Assembly: GCF_030027245.1 (NCBI RefSeq)
Contig: NZ_JASERT010000001.1
Location: 2,162,501-2,226,500 of the forward strand
Source of the DNA: Asticcacaulis sp. EMRT-3
GTDB lineage: Bacteria > Pseudomonadota > Alphaproteobacteria > Caulobacterales > Caulobacteraceae
Reading direction: 5' to 3'
DNA: 64,000 nt
Of the stretch, positions 43,636 through 53,820 are shown one piece after another (within the stretch, counting starts at the first letter, position 1; each line of letters opens with the position of its first letter). Position numbers and translations under genes: made by a program. The notes beneath the pieces are model-generated. The model was not told where the DNA came from. It saw only the letters and a list, made by a program, of their open reading frames with translations, and searched no databases.

Positions 43636-43793
43636 AGCCCCGCTAGGCGGCAACCTAACGGGGCTAAATCGAAACTACCCACAGTCGCTAGAAAGGAGGC
43701 GTGTTTCATGGTCTGGCTATCCAGCAACATAATATGACGCTTAATTACCAGAGGCCGTCTGTTGGCGGCATCTGGTAATTCTCTCATTTTTTT
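43636..43793 (+). ncRNA. putative CreT toxin RNA: 5' hairpin, strong SD, 9-codon ORF with tandem ATA, terminator
   Basis: The predicted RNA starts at a stable hairpin (AGCCCCG..TAGG with CCTA..CGGGGCT, 43636–43665). AAAGGAGG (43692–43699) lies 8 nt before ATG 43708. The ORF is Met-Val-Trp-Leu-Ser-Ser-Asn-Ile-Ile then TGA (43708–43737), and both Ile codons are ATA, rare in this GC-rich genome. The end is an intrinsic terminator: AATTACCAGA/TCTGGTAATT 10-bp stem plus inner GCCG/CGGC, then seven T (43743–43793). Known CreT RNAs combine a strong Shine-Dalgarno, a mini-ORF with tandem rare codons and a stable structure to trap a rare tRNA; the equivalent here would be tRNA-Ile for AUA. Toxicity is inferred, not shown. 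Confidence 0.55.
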
Positions 43794-43941
43794 CACACAC
43801 TTTCAACCCTCCGCCATCCCGCTTGTCGGAGCGTTGGACGGTATTGCGCGCCAACCAACAATTCCAGATTGTGCCGCAATATCTCCCGGTTGAAAATCTG
43901 ACGAATCAGGCGCAGTCTCGCCTTGGGCGAGGAGGGATTTC

Positions 43942-45528
43942 ATGACATTCAATCTATAGACCGACCCCTGGCTGGAGGTCAGGCGGGCATCGGGTGTGCG
44001 CGACCGCGTCCGGGCCTGCGACATCACGGGCGGCGATGACCCGGTCATGGCGCTGGATTTCCCACGTCCCGACTGGAACGCCGCCGTGACGGAGTTCCTG
44101 ATCGGCCTCACCTATCTGGCCCTGCCTTGCGATGATGTTGATGAATGGGAAGCCCATTTCGTTACCCCGCCCGCGCCGGATGCGCTGCTGAAGGCGTGGC
44201 AGGCCCTTGTGCCGTGCTTCAATCTTGATGGCGAAGGGCCGCTGGCCTTTCAGGATTTTGACGATCTGGTCACGCAGGACATCAAGCCGGTCAGCAGTTT
44301 GCTGATCGACGCCCCCGGCGAAAACGCCCTGCGCAACAATTCCGATCTGTTCGTCAAGCGCGATGGCGTTACGGCCCTCAGCCTGCCTCTGGCGGCGGCG
44401 GCCCTGATCACCCTGCAAACCTATGCGCCTTCGGGCGGGGCCGGGCACCGCACCTCCTTGCGCGGCGGCGGGCCGCTGACCACCCTGGTGACGCCGCGCC
44501 GCAAGGGGCAGAATGTGACGACCTTGTGGGATCGGATCTGGGCCAATGTGCCTTACCGCGATGACAATTTCAGCCTGAGGCCGCAGGATTTGTTTCCGTG
44601 GATGCGGCCTACCCTGACCTCGGCCAAGAATGAGATTGTGACACCGGAAGACCGTCCTCTGGCCCTCAACTTCTTTGCCTGCCCGCGCCGTCTGCGGCTT
44701 GTGTTTTCTGAAGGTCAATGCAGCCTTTCCGGTGCGGCAGGCGCCGTGGTAGCAGGTTTCCGCACCCAGAATTACGGCGCCAATTACCAGTTCTGGCAGC
44801 ACCCTCTGTCGCCCTATTACGAGGATAAAAAGTCCGGCAAATTGCCGTGCCATCCCCATGCCGGCGCTTCCGATTACGGCGACTGGCTGACCTGGTGGGG
44901 ATTTGACGGTTATCCGGCAACCGTGGTCAGGCTGTGGGAAGGGCGGCGTCATATCCTGACCCCGCATCTTGATCCGTCATCGCCCGACGGCATTGAGGCC
45001 TTCGGCTTTGATATGGATAACATGAAGGCCCGCCAGTGGCTTGAGGCCCGCGCGCCGTGGTTGCCGGAAGGCTCTGCGGCGCTTAAAGCCTCAGTCAAAG
45101 CTTTCATCGAAGCCACGGACGAAACCGCGCGCGCCGCCACCTATGCCTGCCGCACAGCTCTTTATGGTCAGAAAAAAGCGGACGACCATTACCGCGTCGA
45201 AGGCGCTGACAGCTTCAAGACACCCGGCGAACAGGTATGGGCCGTGACTCAATCCCTTTTTGAGGCCCAATTGACGCACCTCATCGCCCGCGCCGCAACT
45301 GAGGATGGCGACACCGATTTGCGCGAGGCATGGATCGCCACCTTACGCAAGCAAGCCTTCCGCGTTTTTGAAACCTTTGTCGATGTCGATGGCCTGACCG
45401 ACGAGGAGCCGCGCCGTCTGCTTTATGCCCGCAATCAGCTCAATAACCTCATCATGAGCAAGGCGCGCACGGCCCTGGGGCTGGCCAAGCCTTCCAAATC
45501 CAGCAACAAAACGGAGGAAACCGTCTGA
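43942..45528 (+). CDS. casA: type I-E Cascade large subunit Cas8e (CasA/Cse1), amber codon at codon 6
   Basis: The natural N-terminus is MTFNL-stop-TDPWLEVRRASG: ATG 43942 with GGAGG upstream matches the family start (FNLLTDPWLPV), but codon 6 (43957–43959) is TAG where Leu is expected. The same frame stays open to 45528 (510 residues from a GTG at 43996). Downstream family features are present, including AAALITLQTYAPSGGAGHRTSLRGGG, LWDRIWANVP and YYEDKKSGKLPCHPHAG. Cas8e recognises the PAM in Cascade. The GTG at 43996 has no well-placed Shine-Dalgarno. Either the TAG is a sequence error, is read through, or the subunit is reduced or lost. It overlaps casB by one base. Confidence 0.9.
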
Positions 45529-46112
45529 TGGCCGATCCCACGCACATCTATCGCACGGTCTTCCATGACTGGTGGGAAGATAGCATTAAAGCAGCACGTG
45601 AAGGTACAGGTGATCGTGCATCCGCCGCAGCCCTGCGCCGTCTCGATCTGATCGAGGGCTTAAGCGGCCCCGAACCGGACGTCCTCAGCGCTCTGATGGA
45701 TCCGACCTTCCGACACCTCAGAGAGAGGATCGCGAGAGTTGAAAAAGCGGACGGTTACAAGATGACAGATGAAAAAGAAATGGCCCTGACCATCGCCGCG
45801 CGTGCCTTGGCTGGTGTGCGTTCGCATCAGCCCCTGCATCCTGCGTCGGTTATCGGGGGCGAAATGCCGGATCTAAGTGAATCCCGCTTCAAAGCGCTGA
45901 TGCGGGTCGAAACCGATGCCGATCTGTTCGATCAGGCGCGACGTATTTCAGCGCTGATCTGCAAGACCGCCGCCGACACTGGCATGCTGGGGGCCTCGCT
46001 CTACTTGTGGCGGCGCAGACCCGCCATCCGCCGCGATTGGGCGCGTCATTATTACGGACTGGATCTCTACGGGGTGGAAACCCCCGGCAATGCGGCAGCC
46101 GCACAGACCTGA
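45528..46112 (+). CDS. casB: type I-E Cascade small subunit Cse2/CasB
   Basis: 194 residues, all-helical Cse2. Start FHDWWEDSIKAAREGTGDRA, then AALRRLDLIEG and RYLRE-like RHLRERIARVE; SRFKALMRVETDADLFDQARR and DWARHYYG near the end are family hallmarks. Two copies line the Cascade belly and stabilise crRNA and target strand. The start overlaps the cas8e stop. Confidence 0.92.
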   Translation: MADPTHIYRTVFHDWWEDSIKAAREGTGDRASAAALRRLDLIEGLSGPEPDVLSALMDPTFRHLRERIARVEKADGYKMTDEKEMALTIAARALAGVRSHQPLHPASVIGGEMPDLSESRFKALMRVETDADLFDQARRISALICKTAADTGMLGASLYLWRRRPAIRRDWARHYYGLDLYGVETPGNAAAAQT

Positions 46113-46143
46113 TTTACATCACAATTTTCGAGAGACGAACCTC

Positions 46144-47238
46144 ATGACTCACTTTATCCAACTGCACCTACTCACCACCTATGCCGCAGCCAATCTCAAT
46201 CGTGACGACACGGGCCGCCCGAAAACGTTGAAATTCGGCGGTGCCGAACGCCTGCGTGTGTCGTCGCAAAGCTTAAAGCGCGCCTTCCGCACCTCGGATA
46301 TATTTTTCCAATATGTCCCAACTGCCATTGGAATCCGCTCCAAATTTTTTGGAAAAGTACTCCGTGATGAACTCATCCGTCTTGGTGCCTCTCAGGAAGA
46401 AGCGGAAAAAATGGTCGTAGATTCTATTGGAAAATCGTCTAATACAGACAAGGGAAAGAATAAACTCGCCACTTGGGATGGAGGAAAAAATTTAACTCAC
46501 TCTCAAATTGTATCTTTGAGTCCTGAAGAGTTGGCGTTGTTAAAAAAAATTGCAGAGTCGCTTCTTGCTGGAACTGAAATATCTAGAAAAGACGCTGTAA
46601 TTCTGACGGAAAAACCGCGTGCAGTAGATATTGCTATGTTTGGTCGCATGTTGGCAGATAACCCCGAATTTAATGTGAATGCTGCGGTGCAAGTAGCCCA
46701 CGCTTTCACCACGCACCGAGCAACCGTTGAAGATGACTTTTTCACTGCTGTGAGTGACCTTCTTGACCCTGATGATGAACACAATGCAGGGGCCGCGCAC
46801 GTAGATAACCAATATTATGGCGCGGGTACATTTTACCTCTATATCTGCATCGACGCTAATCTGCTGCTGGCCAATCTGGCGGGTGACAAAGCGCTGGCCA
46901 AAAATACACTGGAAGCCCTGATCAAGGCCGCCGCGAAGGTCAGCCCCAAGGGTAAGCAAAACAGCTTCGCCAGCCGTTCTATGGCCAGCTACATTTTGCA
47001 GGAAACGGGCGAAGACACGCCGCGCTCGCTGGCCGCGGCCTTTCAGAAGCCGGTCGGCGGTGATGGCGAAAATGACCTCGCCGCCGCTTCCGTAGGCCGT
47101 ATGGTTGAACTGCGCGATGGCTTTGCCCGCGCCTACGGCCTGAAACCCGATCATCTCATTATGGATGTGACCGATCCCGAAAGCGCCACATTGCAAGACC
47201 TGGTTCATGCCGCTCAGGCCATGATCGACCGGATCTGA
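46144..47238 (+). CDS. casC: type I-E Cascade backbone Cas7e (CasC/Cse4), with an AT-rich internal patch
   Basis: 364 residues; six copies wrap the crRNA. N-terminus FIQLHLLTTYAAANLNRDDT and RLRVSSQSLKRAFRTS, later AAVQVAHAFTTHRATVEDDFF and GAAHVDNQYYGAGTFYLY, are diagnostic. I chose ATG 46144 (weak GAGA upstream); the longer frame from 46090 lies in casB. From about 46297 to 46860 the DNA becomes strikingly AT-rich and uses codons such as ATA, AGA, TTA and AAA, then returns to GC-rich. This suggests recombination with a foreign cas7 allele. Confidence 0.93.
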   Translation: MTHFIQLHLLTTYAAANLNRDDTGRPKTLKFGGAERLRVSSQSLKRAFRTSDIFFQYVPTAIGIRSKFFGKVLRDELIRLGASQEEAEKMVVDSIGKSSNTDKGKNKLATWDGGKNLTHSQIVSLSPEELALLKKIAESLLAGTEISRKDAVILTEKPRAVDIAMFGRMLADNPEFNVNAAVQVAHAFTTHRATVEDDFFTAVSDLLDPDDEHNAGAAHVDNQYYGAGTFYLYICIDANLLLANLAGDKALAKNTLEALIKAAAKVSPKGKQNSFASRSMASYILQETGEDTPRSLAAAFQKPVGGDGENDLAAASVGRMVELRDGFARAYGLKPDHLIMDVTDPESATLQDLVHAAQAMIDRI

Positions 47239-47241
47239 GCC

Positions 47242-48063
47242 ATGAGCGAACGCGACTTCCTCATTTTCCGCCTGCGCGGCCCGATGTCGGCCTTTGGCGA
47301 GATTGCTGTCGGCGAACGGCGCAGCCTGTGGGATGCGCCGTCTAAATCCGGCGTCTTAGGTCTGCTGGCCGCCAGCCTTGGCATCGTCCGCGAAGACCAG
47401 ACAGCCCTTGCCCGCCTCGATACAGAGCTTGGCTTTGCCGTCCGCATTGATCAGGCGGGCCAGCCTCTGCGTGATTACCATACGGCTCAGGCGCCCACAG
47501 AAGCCAACCGCACACGCCGCCGCAAACAAGGCCATGATCTCTCCACGCGCAAAGGCGATCTGGATACCGACAAGGACGATCTCAACACCGTGTTGTCCGA
47601 ACGCTTTTATCGTCTCGAAGCCGCTTTTACGGTAGCCTTGTGGGCAAGGCCGGACAGCACGCCTGATCTTGCCGCCCTTGGCGAGGCATTGAAACGTCCG
47701 GTCTTCACCCCCTATCTGGGTCGCAAGGCGTGTCCGTTGAGCAGCCCTCCCCTGCCTCATATTGCGCGCACAGACGGGCTTTTAGCGGCTTTGTCGGCCT
47801 ATGATGCCCATTGGCTGACCCGCGACCAAGCCCTTAGCAAACCCTTTGCCTTTCGCGGCCTGAGTCTGAACGCCGATTCCCGGCCCGTCTGGTTTGAGAT
47901 GCAGGCGGGCCTTGATGCGGAAGACGCCGGCGCCCAGCCCGTGCGCTGGCGGCGCGATGCCCTGCGCAATCGTCCCCTGTGGCAATTTGCCGACCGGCAG
48001 GAGGGCCGCCTGACCTGGCAACCGCCAGTCATCGGCGCTCCAGATCGGGAAGACGCAGCATGA
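47242..48063 (+). CDS. casD: type I-E Cas5e (CasD)
   Basis: 273 residues. Starts FLIFRLRGPMSAFGEIAVGE and RRSLWDAPSKSGVLGLLAASLG, the conserved Cas5e N-terminal ferredoxin fold, then YHTAQAP and FTPYLGRKACPLSSPPLP. Cas5e caps the crRNA 5' handle next to Cas8e. 3 bp after casC; stop overlaps casE by 4 bp. Confidence 0.93.
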   Translation: MSERDFLIFRLRGPMSAFGEIAVGERRSLWDAPSKSGVLGLLAASLGIVREDQTALARLDTELGFAVRIDQAGQPLRDYHTAQAPTEANRTRRRKQGHDLSTRKGDLDTDKDDLNTVLSERFYRLEAAFTVALWARPDSTPDLAALGEALKRPVFTPYLGRKACPLSSPPLPHIARTDGLLAALSAYDAHWLTRDQALSKPFAFRGLSLNADSRPVWFEMQAGLDAEDAGAQPVRWRRDALRNRPLWQFADRQEGRLTWQPPVIGAPDREDAA

Positions 48064-48731
48064 ACTGGTTCACTCACGCCACTTTGCGCCGCGACACCCC
48101 TCAGGCACGCGAGCGCCTGAAAGAAAGCTTGCGCCGCCGCCCAGCCTTTGACGCGCATCACAGCCTTGTCTGGCAGATTTTCGACCGCGATCCTGAGGCG
48201 CCGCGCGATTTCATCTACCGCGAAATGCGGCCCGACAATTTCCTGATTGTCTCGGCGCGCACACCCGAAGCCGACCCCGAACTCTGGCATCTGCGCAGCA
48301 AGCCTTATGCGCCCGTCTTGCCAAAGGACGCCAGGTTCGGCTTTTCGCTTCGCGTCAATCCCACGGTTTCGCAACCGCAACCAGAGGGAAAGCGAGGCGT
48401 GCGAAGGGATGTTCTGATGAGTGCCAAACGTGACGCCTCCGCCGCCCTGCGGCCTGAGGAACGCGAAGACATCGCCTTGCACTGGCTACGTACCAAGCTG
48501 GAACGTTGCGGGGCCGACCTCGACACAGACCTCAGCCAGTTGCTTGATTACGACCAGTTACGCCTGCGTCGCAAGGGTCAGACGGAGCGCGCCACCCTGT
48601 CCTATATTGACGTCGAAGGCGTCCTTTCCGTGCGCGATCCCGATAGCCTGCAAGCCGCCCTCGTCTCAGGCATCGGCCACGGACGCGCCTTCGGCCTTGG
48701 CCTGCTTCTGCTCAGGCCCCTCGGAGACTGA
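48060..48731 (+). CDS. casE: type I-E crRNA endoribonuclease Cas6e (CasE)
   Basis: 223 residues from ATG 48060. FDAHHSLVWQIFDRDPEAPRDFIYRE contains the conserved His of the active site, and VEGVLSVRDPDSLQAALVSGIGHGRAFGLGLLLL is the glycine-rich loop of Cas6. It cuts the repeat at the 3' base of the CCCCGC/GCGGGG hairpin. A longer frame from 47979 is inside casD. Confidence 0.94.
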   Translation: MNWFTHATLRRDTPQARERLKESLRRRPAFDAHHSLVWQIFDRDPEAPRDFIYREMRPDNFLIVSARTPEADPELWHLRSKPYAPVLPKDARFGFSLRVNPTVSQPQPEGKRGVRRDVLMSAKRDASAALRPEEREDIALHWLRTKLERCGADLDTDLSQLLDYDQLRLRRKGQTERATLSYIDVEGVLSVRDPDSLQAALVSGIGHGRAFGLGLLLLRPLGD

Positions 48732-48733
48732 CC

Positions 48734-49951
<1,218 letters not shown>

Positions 49952-50069
49952 TCAGACCGAATGGAAACGGCATTTGTGTGGTTTAATGTTACCACATTAA
50001 ACAAACGCAGAACTTCGGTAGTTTTTTGACATTGTAAATCTACATAGAAATCAGTAGGTTTCAGCATGT
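49952..50069 (+). promoter_or_regulatory. CRISPR leader
   Basis: AT-rich 118-bp stretch between cas2 and the first repeat. Contains a GTTTAATG/CATTAAAC inverted repeat (49980–50002) and a TTGACA box at about 50026 preceded by a T-run, a candidate -35 for array transcription. Its position and orientation make the array transcribed on the plus strand with newest spacers at this end. Confidence 0.75.
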
Positions 50070-52471
50070 CTGCTCCCCGCACCCGCGGGGATGAACCGAA
50101 ATTCCTCTCCGCGTTTTGGGTCTGCGCTCCCTGCTCCCCGCACCCGCGGGGATGAACCGGCGCAGTTGCTGGAGGGTGCGGAGGGCGTTTTCTGCTCCCC
50201 GCACCCGCGGGGATGAACCGGCGGGAGAGTGTGGGCTAGCCTATCCGAGGTGCTGCTCCCCGCACCCGCGGGGATGAACCGCCAGGTGGAGCGTCAGAAT
50301 GGTTCCAGTTTCTCTGCTCCCCGCACCCGCGGGGATGAACCGCTGCGGGCAGGCGGCACGAATGCCACGAGCTGCTGCTCCCCGCACCCGCGGGGATGAA
50401 CCGTCTTCGAGCCAGTCTTCGATAACGCCCTGCATCTGCTCCCCGCACCCGCGGGGATGAACCGAGGCACGGGTCTGGGATGATAACGATTTTGGCCTGC
50501 TCCCCGCACCCGCGGGGATGAACCGATCGCCCAGATGCAGGTGCGACAGGCGCGACACTGCTCCCCGCACCCGCGGGGATGAACCGCTGAGCGTCAATGT
50601 CGGGCCGCGTCCAGTTCCCTGCTCCCCGCACCTGCGGGGATGAACCGTGTCGCCTGTGAAATTCCGATAGCGACAGCAACTGCTCCCCGCACCCGCGGGG
50701 ATGAACCGGCGCTGGGGGTTACCGGCGAATTGGTGCGGCGCTGCTCCCCGCACCCGCGGGGATGAACCGTCTCCCGCCTGCCAGCGACAGCCTTTAGGCG
50801 CCTGCTCCCCGCACCCGCGGGGATGAACCGGATTCAGACTTTCCAGACCCGCGACCGCCATGCTGCTCCCCGCACCCGCGGGGATGAACCGATGCTGACC
50901 GGAATCACCTTCGCCTAGGCGAACTGCTCCCCGCACCCGCGGGGATGAACCGTTAACAAAACACGGAAAAACGAACATGACTGACTGCTCCCCGCACCCG
51001 CGGGGATGAACCGTCTATCTCGAATGGGTACGACCTCACGCTTCTCTGCTCCCCGCACCCGCGGGGATGAACCGCCGCTATTGCCCGCCTGCCGTGCCGC
51101 GCCGACCTGCTCCCCGCACCCGCGGGGATGAACCGCCTATCCCTCGCCCATTCGCGGCCCCAATTTGCTGCTCCCCGCACCCGCGGGGATGAACCGTCAT
51201 TTTTTTGTCTCGGTGGTGGGGGCGTGGCCTGCTCCCCGCACCCGCGGGGATGAACCGGCCGAAACCCAAATCATCTATATCCATGACAACTGCTCCCCGC
51301 ACCCGCGGGGATGAACCGCAGTCGCTTGCCAATGCAGCATCAACGGATGGCTGCTCCCCGCACCCGCGGGGATGAACCGCGGACATTTAGGCGTCGGGAT
51401 AATTCAGCACGCTGCTCCCCGCACCCGCGGGGATGAACCGGGCGATAAATATCTCCCTCAATATCGCCAAATCTGCTCCCCGCACCCGCGGGGATGAACC
51501 GTCTTGATCGGCTCGACCGTCTGTCTCGTGAATCTGCTCCCCGCACCCGCGGGGATGAACCGACATCGCAACTAACCATAACCAGAACCTGCTCCCCGCA
51601 CCCGCGGGGATGAACCGAGCTGGTATTCGGTCGCGGCACAGTCTGGCCACTGCTCCCCGCACCCGCGGGGATGAACCGGCCTGCATGTTGATGTCGAAGA
51701 ACAGGTGCATCTGCTCCCCGCACCCGCGGGGATGAACCGTCCCAGTCTTCCCGACTGCCATCTGACCCGCTCTGCTCCCCGCACCCGCGGGGATGAACCG
51801 CTTGCTGGTACGGTTGCCAACTGCCACAAATCCTGCTCCCCGCACCCGCGGGGATGAACCGGCCATCCGGCGAATATCCAAGCATAAAGCCCCCTGCTCC
51901 CCGCACCCGCGGGGATGAACCGCCTGCTTATTGATCATTGCTATCATAGCGCTTCTGCTCCCCGCACCCGCGGGGATGAACCGGATGGACAGTTCGGCCC
52001 GTTCCTGGACAGTTTCTGCTCCCCGCACCCGCGGGGATGAACCGACCTCCCTTAAATCTTCGCTGACGCCCTTGCGCTGCTCCCCGCACCCGCGGGGATG
52101 AACCAGGGGCGGATGGTGCGGGATCGGCGGTGATGGCCTGCTCCCCGCACCCGCGGGGATGAACCGGCGCACAACTCATCTTCGTCATTTGGTAGAGACT
52201 GCTCCCCGCACCCGCGGGGATGAACCGGTTATTGAGCCTCGCTCAGACCAGATCAATGCCTGCTCCCCGCACCCGCGGGGATGAACCACAGCCAGCATAT
52301 CGCGGCGGGGAATAAAGGCCCTGCTCCCCGCACCCGCGGGGATGAACCGATACCCAGCCGCGCCGGTCCATGTGTAAAAACCTGCTCCCCGCACCCGCGG
52401 GGATGAACCAGCCGCGATTTGCCATTTTGGGATTCCGTGATTCTGCTCCCCGCACCCGCGGGGATGAACCG
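50070..52471 (+). CRISPR. type I-E CRISPR array, 40 repeats and 39 spacers
   Basis: 29-bp repeats beginning CTGCTCCCCGCACCCG and ending GGGGATGAACCG, spaced every 61 bp from 50070 to 52443. Spacers are 32 nt, except one of 26 nt at 51563–51588. Variants: repeat at 50619 has a C-to-T change in the loop; repeats at 52077, 52260 and 52382 end in A instead of G. The hairpin CCCCGC/GCGGGG and handle ATGAACCG fit Cas6e. The leader-distal end abuts a ribA fragment with no gap. No spacer source was identified by eye. Confidence 0.98.
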
Positions 52472-52710
52472 ATGCGAACCGCCTTCTCAGTCTGGCTGAT
52501 GACGCCAGAACCTATGACCGCGCCGCCAGATTGCTGCTGGGAGCGCACATTTCGCGTGTACGGCTGATGACCAATAATCCGGCCAATATCGGTGACCTTA
52601 TCAGCGAAGACATCGAAGTCACGGAGCACCTGCCTCTCACCGTTGCGCCTCCGCCCGACGGCCGCGCCTATTTGTCAGCCAAGCGCGCCCGCATGGGCCA
52701 TCTTGGCTAA
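52472..52710 (+). pseudogene. C-terminal fragment of RibA (GTP cyclohydrolase II)
   Basis: The frame running straight out of the last repeat reads DANRLLSLADDARTYDRAA, then LISRVRLMTNNPANIGDL-like sequence (ISRVRLMTNNPANIGDL) and a C-terminus AYLSAKRARMGHLG, stop at 52710. This is the end of GTP cyclohydrolase II (family pattern VRLLTNNPxK ... YLxTKxxxMGHLL). The N-terminal zinc site is missing. It marks the right border of the CRISPR-Cas island. No other gene lies in 52472–52816. Confidence 0.75.
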
Positions 52711-52753
52711 GGCGCGACCGCCCGGTGAAAATATTTTGCGGCGATACGGCAGT

Positions 52754-52770
52754 TTTCAGTTTCACTTCAG
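52754..52770. promoter_or_regulatory. OmpR-type direct repeat upstream of the propeller/efflux operon
   Basis: TTTCAG-N5-CTTCAG with 11-bp periodicity, 47 bp before the 52817 gene. Matches CTTCAG-N5-CTTCAG boxes at 59317 and 61822. Likely binding site of the response regulator at 61124–61777. Confidence 0.6.
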
Positions 52771-52816
52771 ATTGAACGGGTAAAAGCCTTGCATCCTTCA
52801 CGCGAAAGCCGGATTC

Positions 52817-53818
52817 ATGAAACGCCTGACTGCCGTTGCCTCCGTTCTGGCTCTGCTGTGTGCCTCCTCTGCCCATGCCGGTGACAGCGGCCTGAAGATC
52901 GTCGATACCTACAGGATCGGTGGCGCGGGCGGCTGGGACTATGCCAGTTTCGACTTAGGCACCAAACGCCTCTATGTCACCCACGCCACCAGCATCGCCG
53001 CCATTGATACAGCGACCGGCACGGTGACGCCCAACCTGGCCGAAGCGGATGGTGCCCATATCGCCCTGCCGCTTGATGGTGGCAAGACCCTGCTGGTCAC
53101 GCAGGGAAAACTCGACAAGGCCAGTTTTATCGACGCCCTGACCGGTGCCGATCTCGGCGATGTGGCCACCGCCGCCAAACCCGACGGGGCCATTTTCGAT
53201 CCGGCCACGGGGATGGTGTTCGTGCTCGGCAATGGCGGTGACGAGATTGACGCCATCGATCCGGCCAGCCGCACCCTGACGGGCAGGATACCCCTTGCCG
53301 GAGCGCCGGAAAGCGGCGCGGCGGATGGCAAGGGCCTGATCTATACCCATCTCGAAGACAAGGACGCCCTTGTCGTGATCGATAGCAAAACGATGCGGGT
53401 CAAGGCCACCTTTCCGCTCGATGACTGCCCTGAGCCTTCCGGTCTGGCGCTAATCAGCGATCAGAACCTGATCCTGTCGGCCTGCAAGAATGGCTTTGCC
53501 CGCATCAGCAAGGCCGATACCGGCACTGAAGTGGCGCGCCTGCCGATTGGCCTGCACGCCGACGGGGCGCTTTATGACGCCAGAACCCAACTCGGCTATG
53601 TGCCTTCCGGCGCGGGCACCCTGACCGTGATCAGCTTCAAAAGCGCGCCGAAGGTGCTGGATGTGATCACCACCAAACCCGGCGCGCGCACCGCCGCCCT
53701 CGATCCCGATACGGGCCGCCTCTACCTGCCCTATGCCGACTATGGCCCGCCGGAAGCGCCGGGTAAAAAACCGGGCATCGTGCCGGGTACATTCGCCGTT
53801 CTCGTAGTGGGGCCCTGA
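52817..53818 (+). CDS. YncE-like periplasmic beta-propeller protein
   Basis: 333 residues with a signal peptide (about 1–22, ending AHA). The rest is made of repeated blades with motifs such as GTKRLYVTHATSIAAIDTAT, IFDPATGMVFVLGNGGDEID and LDPDTGRLYLPYAD, typical of YVTN/YncE propellers. Function of the family is unclear (DNA or metal binding has been suggested for YncE). First gene of an operon with the TolC–adaptor–RND genes, 2 bp before the next start, so it is probably co-expressed with the efflux pump. Confidence 0.8.
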   Translation: MKRLTAVASVLALLCASSAHAGDSGLKIVDTYRIGGAGGWDYASFDLGTKRLYVTHATSIAAIDTATGTVTPNLAEADGAHIALPLDGGKTLLVTQGKLDKASFIDALTGADLGDVATAAKPDGAIFDPATGMVFVLGNGGDEIDAIDPASRTLTGRIPLAGAPESGAADGKGLIYTHLEDKDALVVIDSKTMRVKATFPLDDCPEPSGLALISDQNLILSACKNGFARISKADTGTEVARLPIGLHADGALYDARTQLGYVPSGAGTLTVISFKSAPKVLDVITTKPGARTAALDPDTGRLYLPYADYGPPEAPGKKPGIVPGTFAVLVVGP

Positions 53819-53820
53819 CT

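Noticed and set aside
43584..43796. 70-codon minus-strand ORF over the CreT-like RNA
   Set aside because: It crosses both hairpins and the terminator, has no Shine-Dalgarno and no recognisable domain; the plus-strand promoter, SD and terminator are far better.
50236..52629. Several minus-strand ORFs rich in RFIPAGAGS and VHPRGCGEQ repeats
   Set aside because: They are translations of the CRISPR repeats; the repeated peptides follow the 61-bp unit and are not proteins.
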